DNA from: Melioribacter sp.
Lineage (GTDB): Bacteria; Bacteroidota; Ignavibacteria; Ignavibacteriales; Melioribacteraceae
DNA: 64,000 bases
Direction: 5' to 3'
Assembly (NCBI GenBank): GCA_023250955.1
Contig: JAHEZQ010000016.1
Span: 21,805-85,804 of the forward strand
Made by a program: the position numbers and the translations under genes. The notes below the pieces were generated by a model that saw nothing but the letters and a program-made list of their open reading frames with translations, did not search any database and had not been told where the DNA came from. Below are positions 9,632 to 18,246 of the stretch, piece by piece; within the stretch, counting starts at the first letter, position 1, and every line of letters begins with the position of its first letter.

Positions 9632-10189
9632 ATGAACCGCCATTCAAGAATATTACAAAGAGAAAAATCAGCTTTAATTGTAATTGATATTCAAGAAAAA
9701 CTTCTTCCGGTTATTTACGAAAACGAACGTATTGTTGATAATGCTGTTAAACTTATTAACGGATTCAAGATTTTAAATTCTCCAATTTACTTTACCGAGC
9801 AATATCCAAAAGGATTAGGTCAAACTGATTCGCAAATTAAGTCAACGCTGGAAGAAAGGACTGCAATTCATAAAATGTCTTTCAGTTGTTTTGGTGCTGG
9901 TAATTTATTCGAAGAGCTAAAAAGTAAGAAGATTAAACAAATTGTTGTTTGTGGAATTGAATCCCATGTTTGTGTAATGCAGACAACACTCGATTTACTA
10001 GCAAACGATTTCTTTGTTCATGTAGCAGCTGATGCAGTTTCTTCCCGCAGAAAATTTGATTATGAAATCGCTCTAGAAAGAATGAGATCGAATGGAGCAG
10101 AGATAACATTAACAGAATCAATTTTATTTGAAATGTTAAATGTTTGCGGTACGGATGAGTTTAAGGCTATATCAAAATTAGTTAAGTGA
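9632..10189 (+). CDS. Isochorismatase-family hydrolase
   Basis: ALIVIDIQEKLLPV, QYPKGLGQT, VVCGIESHVCVMQTTLDLL. Confidence 0.9.
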   Translation: MNRHSRILQREKSALIVIDIQEKLLPVIYENERIVDNAVKLINGFKILNSPIYFTEQYPKGLGQTDSQIKSTLEERTAIHKMSFSCFGAGNLFEELKSKKIKQIVVCGIESHVCVMQTTLDLLANDFFVHVAADAVSSRRKFDYEIALERMRSNGAEITLTESILFEMLNVCGTDEFKAISKLVK

Positions 10190-10696
10190 TCACTTCAAAG
10201 ATTTTTTCGGATATTCGAACAAAATAATCTCACCACAGTTCCTCTCAACTTCACTCCATGAATTTACTTTTAATTCTATTCCGACAACAGCACAAGTGGG
10301 AAGGTCCTGCAGAAATTTATTACTTAAAATGTTAGCAAGGTTTGATAATCCCGGATTATGCCCGAAAATCATAACAGTATTATTCTCATTTTTTATTTCC
10401 CGGATAACTGTAATCAATTCACGCATTGCAGCTTCATAGATTCTTTCATCGCTGACAATTTTATTTTTATTATAGTGAAATTCATCGGCAAAGATTTCTG
10501 CTGTAGATAAAGCACGAAGAGCTGGACTGGAAACGATCAAATCCGGAATAATATTTTTTTCTTTGATCAATTTAGCCATCAATGGAGAATCTTTTAAGCC
10601 GCGGGTGTTCAATGTTCTTTGAAAATCCGATTGACTTGGATCATCTGAGTTTGATTTAGCGTGGCGGATAAGGTAAAGTGTTTTTGTAATTGGCAT
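10190..10696 (-). CDS. SixA-like histidine phosphatase
   Basis: LYLIRHAKSNSDDP (RHG-like motif), SSPALRALSTAEIF, FGHNPGLSNLAN. Confidence 0.88.
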   Translation of the reverse strand: MPITKTLYLIRHAKSNSDDPSQSDFQRTLNTRGLKDSPLMAKLIKEKNIIPDLIVSSPALRALSTAEIFADEFHYNKNKIVSDERIYEAAMRELITVIREIKNENNTVMIFGHNPGLSNLANILSNKFLQDLPTCAVVGIELKVNSWSEVERNCGEIILFEYPKKSLK

Positions 10697-10716
10697 TTGT
10701 GGGAATGTTTGAAGGG

Positions 10717-11328
10717 TTATTCAATATTATTGGTTATTCGTTGAAGCTGTTCATTAAGCATGCGAAGGTTTTCTTTCTTTTGATCACTGAAATTTCTTCT
10801 TGCATAATTCGTATGGAAATTTTGATCATTTACAAAATCAATTGTCTTAGTCAACCAATCTCGCTCACTAAGTTTATGCCCAAGATAATTTTCAAATTCA
10901 ACTCTATATTTATTGTTTCTGTCAAAGAATATTTCCTTGCCTAAATGAATAAGATCCGCATCGCTTAATATTTTATCAAATTTATTTTTTGGTTTTTGGG
11001 GAATCTTCGTGGCAAGAATTGCCTCAATAATTATTTCAATATTGTTTGAAGGATATTGCAATTTAGTTAAAAATTCTTTTGCGTATTCAACACTTACTTT
11101 TTCATGTCCAGCTGTTTTTTCAATATATCCTACATCATGAAACCAGGCCGCGATCTGAACCATTTCAAGTTCGTCTTCAGAAAGTTTTTCCCCAATACCA
11201 ATTTCAATTGCTGATCGGACAACTTCTTTTGTATGGTTTACATCGTGATAAAAATTTTCGATGGGTGTTCTTGTAGTTAGAAGTGATGAAACATAATCCT
11301 TGACACTATTCAAATAGGATTTCTGCAT
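10717..11328 (-). CDS. HD-domain phosphohydrolase
   Basis: FYHDVNHTKEVV, AAWFHDVGYIEKTAGHEKVS, LSDADLIHLG. Confidence 0.85.
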   Translation of the reverse strand: MQKSYLNSVKDYVSSLLTTRTPIENFYHDVNHTKEVVRSAIEIGIGEKLSEDELEMVQIAAWFHDVGYIEKTAGHEKVSVEYAKEFLTKLQYPSNNIEIIIEAILATKIPQKPKNKFDKILSDADLIHLGKEIFFDRNNKYRVEFENYLGHKLSERDWLTKTIDFVNDQNFHTNYARRNFSDQKKENLRMLNEQLQRITNNIE

Positions 11329-11447
11329 TTATCCGCTTTTAATAAATAATTTCTTATAAGTAATTTAACAAAAATAAATAGTAGTGCGTATTAAATTATC
11401 TAGTGATTTCATTTTCAGTGATATGAATTAATTTATTTATCCGGTTT

Positions 11448-11481
11448 TTTGAATTCAAAATTGGCGCTTTTCTTATCTTTG
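11448..11481 (+). promoter_or_regulatory. Putative Bacteroidota-type promoter
   Basis: TTTG-N22-TATCTTTG upstream of the methyltransferase gene; spacing rather long. Confidence 0.25.
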
Positions 11482-11530
11482 TTTATAATGCTAAGGTAGT
11501 TTTTTTATAAAGGCAAGAATTAGGAATAAA

Positions 11531-12190
11531 ATGAGCTCACATAACGATTCACAATACACAGAAAAAGATGATTCATATTACAATCTGGTCCGTGAAGAGA
11601 TTTTAAATCTAATTCCCAGCTCTACGAAACGACTTTTGGATATCGGGTGCGGAATGGGAGCAATTTCTTCAATGGCAAAAAAGAAATTTAATATTGAAGA
11701 AGTAATCGGTATAGAAAAATTTGAAAATGCTGCAAGTGTAGCATCAACAAAATTGGATAAAGTAATTTGCGGTGATGTAGAATCGCTTCAATTGGAATTT
11801 AGTAACAATTATTTCGATTGTATTCTTTGTGCCGATATTTTCGAGCATTTAATTAATCCGGAAAATGTTATTAAAAAATTACATGGTCTGTTAAGTGATA
11901 ATGGTGTAATGATAACAAGTCTTCCAAATATTCGTCACGTAGTACCGTTGCTTAAAATTATATTTAATCGGCTGGAATATGAAGAATCCGGCATTTTAGA
12001 TAAAACGCATCTTCATTTTTATACACTACATACAATGAAAAAAATGTTTTCGGAAACCGGATTTGAAATTCAGAAGATTGAAAATAATAGAAGCCTTAGC
12101 TTAAAATTCAAACTTGCAAATATCATTACTTTCGGTTTATTCAAACCGTTCTCAATTTACCAATACATTTTTGTTCTAAGAAAAAAATGA
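11531..12190 (+). CDS. Class I SAM-dependent methyltransferase
   Basis: RLLDIGCGMGAISSMA, YFDCILCADIFEHLINPENVI. Confidence 0.9.
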   Translation: MSSHNDSQYTEKDDSYYNLVREEILNLIPSSTKRLLDIGCGMGAISSMAKKKFNIEEVIGIEKFENAASVASTKLDKVICGDVESLQLEFSNNYFDCILCADIFEHLINPENVIKKLHGLLSDNGVMITSLPNIRHVVPLLKIIFNRLEYEESGILDKTHLHFYTLHTMKKMFSETGFEIQKIENNRSLSLKFKLANIITFGLFKPFSIYQYIFVLRKK

Positions 12191-12194
12191 TTTT

Positions 12195-12908
12195 TTAGTG
12201 ATTGCACTCAACTTCTTGTTGATGTGAAGCATTGGGGTAAGTAAACTTAGGACTGATGTAAGGAATTCCTAAATTCAATCCGCGTAGAATAAAAAGCAAA
12301 GCAAGTATGACAGTCAAGACTGGAATTAGTTTATTGATTCGTTGACGAATATTTAGATTAATAATTTCTCCAAGAATTGATGCAGCTAACATAATTGGGA
12401 AAGTGCCAAATCCGAAAAGAGCCATGTAAGCCGCGCCGTGAAGCCAATCAGCAGTTGAAGCGGCACCTGCAATTCCAACATAGACAAAACCACACGGAAG
12501 TAATCCATTGAATAAACCAATTATAAATAGAGAAGAAATTGTTTTTTTTGAAATTAAAATTGCAAAGCGTGATATAAGAAATGTTTTTATTCTATTGTAA
12601 AAAGTTGTATCAAATATTCTTGCTTTCCACTTTCTTGGAAGAATAATGTATAATAAAATTATTGATCCAAGTAGAATTGAAAGATTTTGCTGCATGCCAA
12701 ATAGTATCAACCTGCTTCCAAATAAACTGAATAACGCACCCATCAATGTATAAGTAATAATTCTGCCAAAATTATAAAGTGTTCGACCCATTATAATTTG
12801 AAATTGAGTTTCGCCTAAAACTGGGAGAGCAACAGCTATCGGCCCGCACATTCCAACACAATGTACACTGCCAAGTAATCCAACAATAAACCCAGTCCAA
12901 ATTTCCAT
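12195..12908 (-). CDS. Sulfite exporter TauE/SafE-like membrane protein of the cbb3 cluster
   Basis: MEIWTGFIVGLLGSVHCVGMCGPIAVALP; FNGLLPCGFVYVGIAGA; start moved to ATG 12908, overlapping the ccoH stop by 1 nt (TAATG). Confidence 0.85.
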   Translation of the reverse strand: MEIWTGFIVGLLGSVHCVGMCGPIAVALPVLGETQFQIIMGRTLYNFGRIITYTLMGALFSLFGSRLILFGMQQNLSILLGSIILLYIILPRKWKARIFDTTFYNRIKTFLISRFAILISKKTISSLFIIGLFNGLLPCGFVYVGIAGAASTADWLHGAAYMALFGFGTFPIMLAASILGEIINLNIRQRINKLIPVLTVILALLFILRGLNLGIPYISPKFTYPNASHQQEVECNH

Positions 12909-13357
12909 TAATTTACCATTACGATTTTTTCGTTCAAGTATGAATTGCCTTTGCCAGTCCAATCTATTTTTAATCTCCAGAATCCTTTTAGAAAATTATT
13001 AGTTGGGATAGATTGAGCAGAAGATGAATCTGTTTCAACATTTATTGTAAAATCTCGCGAAACATCCGACGGCCGATAAAAATAAATCTTTCCGTTAAGC
13101 TCTGTTGATTTGAATATTTTTGGAAAGTTAAGAACAATTGAGCTTTGTCCTACTTTAATATCGAGTTGTTCGGGGAGTTCTTTTGTTCTCTTCATCTTAT
13201 CAATTTCATCTTGATACTTGATTCCTTTTGTATAATAATCTTTTGATTCCAGACATACATCTTGATTCATGAAAATCGTAACCATTATTAACATTCCGAT
13301 CAGGAACAAAATATAAACAGCGGCAATTCCAGAACCCCAGTTTAATTTCAATTTCAT
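12908..13357 (-). CDS. ccoH: FixH/CcoH-like cytochrome oxidase assembly protein
   Basis: N-terminal TM then DVCLESKDYYTKGIKYQDEI; position in cco cluster. Confidence 0.8.
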   Translation of the reverse strand: MKLKLNWGSGIAAVYILFLIGMLIMVTIFMNQDVCLESKDYYTKGIKYQDEIDKMKRTKELPEQLDIKVGQSSIVLNFPKIFKSTELNGKIYFYRPSDVSRDFTINVETDSSSAQSIPTNNFLKGFWRLKIDWTGKGNSYLNEKIVMVN

Positions 13358-14754
13358 CAGTTAACCTTTCCCAAGAATGAAGTTTGAATAACATCTAAAA
13401 TTTTTCCGTTGGATCTAACGGCAATCTTTAACGGAGTTTTTAAAAATTTAATTTCTGATTTGGGCAGTATTACAAAAAATTTTGCTTCAGTTACTCCCTG
13501 CGGTTCAACAGTTAAATCTTTACCAATCAGTTTTATTTCCGCAGATGGAATATTTTCAATCTCAAGATTTGCCGGTAAAATATTGAATGATTTGTTCACA
13601 ATTTTGACATCATAAATATTGCTGATCTTTCCATCCGGCTGTTCTTGAAATAACATCCCCGGTGATCTAAGAATACTCAATTCAACCTCAGAACGACTGA
13701 TCAATAAAAATAAAATTAGAATCGTTAAAACAAAAAGAACTACAGTATAACCAATAGCGCGAGGAGTAAATGTTTTTTGCCTTCCTGTTTCAATTCCATT
13801 CTTTGATGCATAACGGATTAACCCTTTTGGGCGCTGGACTTTTACCATCACATCGTTACATGCATCAATACATGCGGTACAGTTAACACACTCAAGCTGA
13901 GTACCGTTTCTTATATCAATTCCCGTAGGGCAGACATCAATGCAAAGACCGCAATCAATGCAATCGCCTAAATTATTAACAGCATCTTTTTTTATTTTTC
14001 CTCTAGGCTCACCGCGTTTATAATCGTAATGAATTACAATTGAATTTTGATCGAGCATTACACCCTGCAGTCTTCCATAAGGGCAAACTAAAGTGCAGGC
14101 TTGTTCTCTGAAGTAAGCAAAAACAAAATAAAATAATCCGGAAAAAATCATTACTGCTAGAAAAGTTGTAAAGTGTTCTGATGGTGAATGATTGATGTAT
14201 TGATATAATCTATCAACACCAATAATGTATGAGAGGAATGTATTTGCGACAAAAAAGGAAATTATAAAAAATATTATCTGTTTGGTTGTTTTCTTAAAGA
14301 ATTTTTGTGTCGTCCATGGAGAAATTTTTAGCGCACGTTGTTTATTGGCGTCGCCTTCTATTAGGTATTCTATTTTTCTGAAGATCATTTCTAAAAAAAC
14401 GGTTTGTGGACAAATCCACCCGCAGAATAATCTTCCGTAAACAACTGTGAATAAAAATATTGAAACGATAAAAGCGATCATAGTTAACGCAAACAAATGA
14501 AGGTCGTGTGGCCCGAATGGTATTCCGAAAATTATAAAATGTCTTTCGAGCACGTTGAAGATAATAAATGGATGACCATTTATTTTTATGAATGGAGCGC
14601 CGAAAAGAAATGCAAGAAGGAAATAAGTTAATACACTGCGGGCAGTATTTAATTTACCTGATGGTTTTTTAGGATAGATCCATTTCCGTTTTCCTTCTTG
14701 TGTTACTGTTGTAAGTGAATCGCGGAATGATTCTTCTTGTGATGGTATATTCAT
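13357..14754 (-). CDS. ccoG: Cytochrome c oxidase accessory protein CcoG (4Fe-4S)
   Basis: GRLFCGWICPQTVFLEMIFRKIEYLIEGD; CIDCGLCIDVCPTGIDIRNGTQLECVNCTACIDACN. Confidence 0.95.
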   Translation of the reverse strand: MNIPSQEESFRDSLTTVTQEGKRKWIYPKKPSGKLNTARSVLTYFLLAFLFGAPFIKINGHPFIIFNVLERHFIIFGIPFGPHDLHLFALTMIAFIVSIFLFTVVYGRLFCGWICPQTVFLEMIFRKIEYLIEGDANKQRALKISPWTTQKFFKKTTKQIIFFIISFFVANTFLSYIIGVDRLYQYINHSPSEHFTTFLAVMIFSGLFYFVFAYFREQACTLVCPYGRLQGVMLDQNSIVIHYDYKRGEPRGKIKKDAVNNLGDCIDCGLCIDVCPTGIDIRNGTQLECVNCTACIDACNDVMVKVQRPKGLIRYASKNGIETGRQKTFTPRAIGYTVVLFVLTILILFLLISRSEVELSILRSPGMLFQEQPDGKISNIYDVKIVNKSFNILPANLEIENIPSAEIKLIGKDLTVEPQGVTEAKFFVILPKSEIKFLKTPLKIAVRSNGKILDVIQTSFLGKVN

Positions 14755-14765
14755 TGTTTAATGTA

Positions 14766-14825
14766 GAGACGCGATACATCGCGTCTCATATTTAGTTTGT
14801 AAAGACGCCATATATGACGTCTCTA
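14766..14825. repeat. Two adjacent extragenic palindromes (GAGACGCGAT type)
   Basis: GAGACGCGAT-ac-ATCGCGTCTC perfect 10-bp stem, then imperfect GTAAAGACGCCATATATGACGTCTCTAC. Confidence 0.85.
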
Positions 14826-14833
14826 CTTTAATA

Positions 14834-15682
14834 TTATTTCAAAATAGTTTTTGTATAATCTGTTTTTGGCTCTTCCCACTTTGTTCCCTGTGGTGCTTTT
14901 GGATTAGCGGGTTTTGTGCCATGTAATGAAATTACATAACTGGCAACCTGTTGCATTTTGTTCGGATCAAGTTGTGTCTGCCAGGTAATCATACCTTTTG
15001 CGGGAACACCATATTTAATTGTTTTAAATATATTTTTAATTCCATCACCGTTGATCCAGTAATCATCTGTTAAGTTCGGTCCAACAAGTCCTCCGCCATC
15101 TGCCGCATGGCAGGAGATACAATTTTTCTGAAAAATATTTTTCCCTTCAGAAATACCGGCAGCATCTGTTAAGAGAGTAACTGTTTCTTCATTTAGGAAG
15201 GTACCGGATTTAATTAAAATTTCTTTTTCAAAAGCTGCTTGTTGTATTTCCATTTTATATTCATTTGCTTGAATCTGTCCGTCTCCAAAAACATGGAAGA
15301 CTAGCATGTAAATTATTCCCCAAACGATAGTTCCATAAAAAAGAAAATTAAACCACGGCGGAACTTTGTTATCAAGTTCATGTATTCCATCAAAATCGTG
15401 ATGGAAAAGAATATCTTTTTCTTTTTCGATTGGTGTTGAACTTGAGACCCAACTTAAAAATTTATGCAGTGGATCTAAAAAAGTTTTTCCCTTCATATCA
15501 TTCTTTTCGGAGTATACAACAGCTAACCACAAAACGAATGCAATTACTAAAATTGTTATCACAAGCATGATCTGAACTACTGCATCTAAGTTATCGCCAG
15601 TTTGGGCTGCAAAAATCGGTTGACTTATGAAAGTAAAAAGAATAAGTAAGACTGAAAACCAAATTTTATTTTTCGTTTTCAT
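14834..15682 (-). CDS. ccoP: cbb3-type cytochrome c oxidase subunit III (CcoP), monoheme
   Basis: HHDFDGIHELDNKVPPWFNFLFYGTIVWGIIYM N-terminal domain; a single CISCH heme site; start moved to ATG 15682. Confidence 0.92.
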   Translation of the reverse strand: MKTKNKIWFSVLLILFTFISQPIFAAQTGDNLDAVVQIMLVITILVIAFVLWLAVVYSEKNDMKGKTFLDPLHKFLSWVSSSTPIEKEKDILFHHDFDGIHELDNKVPPWFNFLFYGTIVWGIIYMLVFHVFGDGQIQANEYKMEIQQAAFEKEILIKSGTFLNEETVTLLTDAAGISEGKNIFQKNCISCHAADGGGLVGPNLTDDYWINGDGIKNIFKTIKYGVPAKGMITWQTQLDPNKMQQVASYVISLHGTKPANPKAPQGTKWEEPKTDYTKTILK

Positions 15683-15683
15683 T

Positions 15684-15866
15684 TTATTTCTCGGAATTAT
15701 TTTTAAAATTTGAATCGAGCGGAAGATTTTCCATTCGTGTAAGATATTTTTTATCAAGTCTTATTACCCAAATTATTGTAGCAACAAATAAGACAGAAAA
15801 AACTATCAATGAAATTATTGGATAGATAGCAATTCCATCTATTCTGCTAATGTGTTCTGAAAGCAT
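15684..15866 (-). CDS. ccoQ: CcoQ-like small cbb3 oxidase subunit
   Basis: 60 aa with a single TM helix, between ccoNO and ccoP. Confidence 0.7.
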   Translation of the reverse strand: MLSEHISRIDGIAIYPIISLIVFSVLFVATIIWVIRLDKKYLTRMENLPLDSNFKNNSEK

Positions 15867-15875
15867 ATTTATCCT

Positions 15876-18002
15876 CTACTTAATAGTTGCTTGATTTACT
15901 TTTATATCCGTACCTAACCGTTGTAAGTACGCAATAAGAGCAATAATATCTTTATCAGGCTCTGCGGGAATTCCATTCTTAATTAAATCTTGAGTAATAA
16001 CATCCGCTTGTTTTTGAAGATCTTGATTAGCAAAATTTTCATAACCGATTTCATAAGGAACACCAAGCGATCTCATTGCATTAATTTTTGCAGGAGTTGT
16101 TGTAATATCCAAAGTCTGTGTTAAGAGCCAAGGAAAACGCGGCATGATTGAACCGGGCGACATTTGTCTAGGATCTTCCATATGTAAGTAGTGCCAAACG
16201 TTAGGATATTTATTTCCTTCCCTTGCTAAATCCGGTCCGGTTCTTTTTGATCCCCATAAAAACGGATGATCGTAAACATATTCACCTGCTTTTGAATATT
16301 CACCGTAGCGTTCCGTTTCAGATCTGAACGGACGAACTAATTGCGAATGGCAAGAAACACATCCTTCCCGGATATAAATATCACGTCCTTGCAATTCGAG
16401 AGGCGAGTAAGGTTTTACTGCCGCAATAGTTGGAATATTAGATTTAATTAAAAATGTCGGAACTAATTCAACTAATCCCCCAATCAAAACAACAACAAGA
16501 GCGAGAAGAGCAAATTTAACAGGTCTCTTTTCCAACCAGCGATGAATCATCCCGCGTTTTAATTTATCAGCATCTTTTTCATATGGAGCTGCTTCAGCTT
16601 CTTCATTTTTTATGAACTTGCCCGCCTTAGCCGTTTTAATCAAATTATAAACAAGCATAAACATTCCTGCAAAATATAGAAGTCCGCCAAATGAACGGAT
16701 GATGTACATTGGTATAATTTGAAGAGTAGTTTCTAAAAAATTTGGATATTGTAAAACACCAAGCGGAGTAAATTGCTTCCACATTAATGATTGAGCAATT
16801 CCTGCCCAATACATTGGTACTGCATAAAAAACTATTCCAAGAGTAGAAATCCAAAAATGAGAGTTTGCCAGTTTTTTAGAATACAATTCTGTACCCCACA
16901 TTTTTGGAACCATCCAATAAAGAATTCCGAACGAAAGCATTCCATTCCATCCAAGAGCCCCAATGTGAACGTGTGCAATCGTCCAATCTGTGAAGTGAGA
17001 AATTGCATTTACACTTTTAAGAGAAAGCATTGGTCCTTCAAAAGTTGCCATACCATAAGCAGTAACAGCGACAACCATAAATTTTAGAATCGGGTTATCA
17101 CGAACACGATCCCATGCCCCGCGCAATGTTAATAAACCATTCAACATACCGCCCCAAGAAGGAGCGATTAGCATAATTGAAAAAACTGTTCCTAACGATT
17201 GTGCCCAATCAGGTAAAGCTGAATAAAGAAGATGATGGGGGCCAGCCCATATGTATAAAAAGATCAAAGCCCAGAAATGAAGGATTGATAACCTATAAGA
17301 ATAAACAGGACGATTTGCAGCTTTAGGTAAGAAGTAATACATCAAACCTAAGTAAGGAGTAGTTAAAAAGAATGCAACTGCGTTATGCCCGTACCACCAT
17401 TGAACCAAAGCATCTTGAACACCTGCGTACACAGAATAACTTTTAAATAAACTCACAGGAAATTCTATGGAATTAACAACATGAAGAACAGTAATCGTTA
17501 CAAATGTTGCGATGTAAAACCAGACCGCAACATAAATATGTTTTTCGCGGCGTTTAAGAATTGTACCAAACATATTTGCGCCGAATGAAAGCCACACAAC
17601 CGCAATCATCAAATCTATCGGCCATTCTAGTTCTGCGTATTCTTTGCTTGTAGTAATACCAAGCGGCAAAGTGATAGCTGCTGCAAGAATAATTAACTGC
17701 CATCCCCAAAAATGGAATTGGCTTAGTCTATCATTCCACATTCTTGTTTTACAAACTCTCTGTAATGAATAATAAACACCGGCAAAAATTATATTGCCAA
17801 CGAAAGCAAAAATTACAGCGTTTGTATGCAGAGGTCTAATTCTTCCAAACGTGAGATATTGTATTCCAAAATTTAATTCAGGAACATAAAGTTGAACTGC
17901 AATAATTAAACCGACAAGCATTCCAACAATCGCAAATACAACAGAAGCGATCATAAATTGCTTTACAATCTGATTATCGTAGTTGAATTTCTCAACCTGC
18001 AT
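15876..18002 (-). CDS. ccoNO: Fused cbb3-type cytochrome c oxidase subunits I and II (CcoN-CcoO)
   Basis: Heme-copper core QWWYGHNAVAFFLTTPYLGLMYYF, YIWAGPHHLLY; C-terminal CcoO domain with REGCVSCHSQLVRPFRSETERYGEYSKAGE in the same ORF (708 aa). Confidence 0.96.
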   Translation of the reverse strand: MQVEKFNYDNQIVKQFMIASVVFAIVGMLVGLIIAVQLYVPELNFGIQYLTFGRIRPLHTNAVIFAFVGNIIFAGVYYSLQRVCKTRMWNDRLSQFHFWGWQLIILAAAITLPLGITTSKEYAELEWPIDLMIAVVWLSFGANMFGTILKRREKHIYVAVWFYIATFVTITVLHVVNSIEFPVSLFKSYSVYAGVQDALVQWWYGHNAVAFFLTTPYLGLMYYFLPKAANRPVYSYRLSILHFWALIFLYIWAGPHHLLYSALPDWAQSLGTVFSIMLIAPSWGGMLNGLLTLRGAWDRVRDNPILKFMVVAVTAYGMATFEGPMLSLKSVNAISHFTDWTIAHVHIGALGWNGMLSFGILYWMVPKMWGTELYSKKLANSHFWISTLGIVFYAVPMYWAGIAQSLMWKQFTPLGVLQYPNFLETTLQIIPMYIIRSFGGLLYFAGMFMLVYNLIKTAKAGKFIKNEEAEAAPYEKDADKLKRGMIHRWLEKRPVKFALLALVVVLIGGLVELVPTFLIKSNIPTIAAVKPYSPLELQGRDIYIREGCVSCHSQLVRPFRSETERYGEYSKAGEYVYDHPFLWGSKRTGPDLAREGNKYPNVWHYLHMEDPRQMSPGSIMPRFPWLLTQTLDITTTPAKINAMRSLGVPYEIGYENFANQDLQKQADVITQDLIKNGIPAEPDKDIIALIAYLQRLGTDIKVNQATIK

Positions 18003-18057
18003 TAGTTACTCCTGTATTTGTGTATAAACTTTTAACGTAATTATTAAGAAATCAGAA

Positions 18058-18246
18058 TTATTCTTTACTGCTGATTTCTGATTTCTTATTTCTGTCTTCT
18101 GCTTTCTTTTCCTCATCAAATAAAATTCTAACTGATGGAGTGTACTTATCATCATACTGTCCGTTCTTAACTGCCCAGAGATATGCAATTAAAAATCCGG
18201 TTGCTACTAATAAACTTGCGCCGATCAACACAACAATTACAGACAT
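18058..18246 (-). CDS. ccoS: cbb3-type oxidase assembly protein CcoS
   Basis: MSVIVVLIGASLLVATGFLIAYLWAVKNGQYDDKYTPSVRILFDEE. Confidence 0.9.
   Translation of the reverse strand: MSVIVVLIGASLLVATGFLIAYLWAVKNGQYDDKYTPSVRILFDEEKKAEDRNKKSEISSKE

Noticed and set aside
10717-11328. HD-domain protein as a Pycsar-type immune effector
   Set aside because: It lacks the transmembrane segments and no cyclase gene is nearby; an ordinary HD hydrolase fits better.
18006-18188. 60-aa ORF overlapping ccoS
   Set aside because: Wrong frame of the repeat-rich ccoS 3' end; the CcoS frame has clear family motifs.
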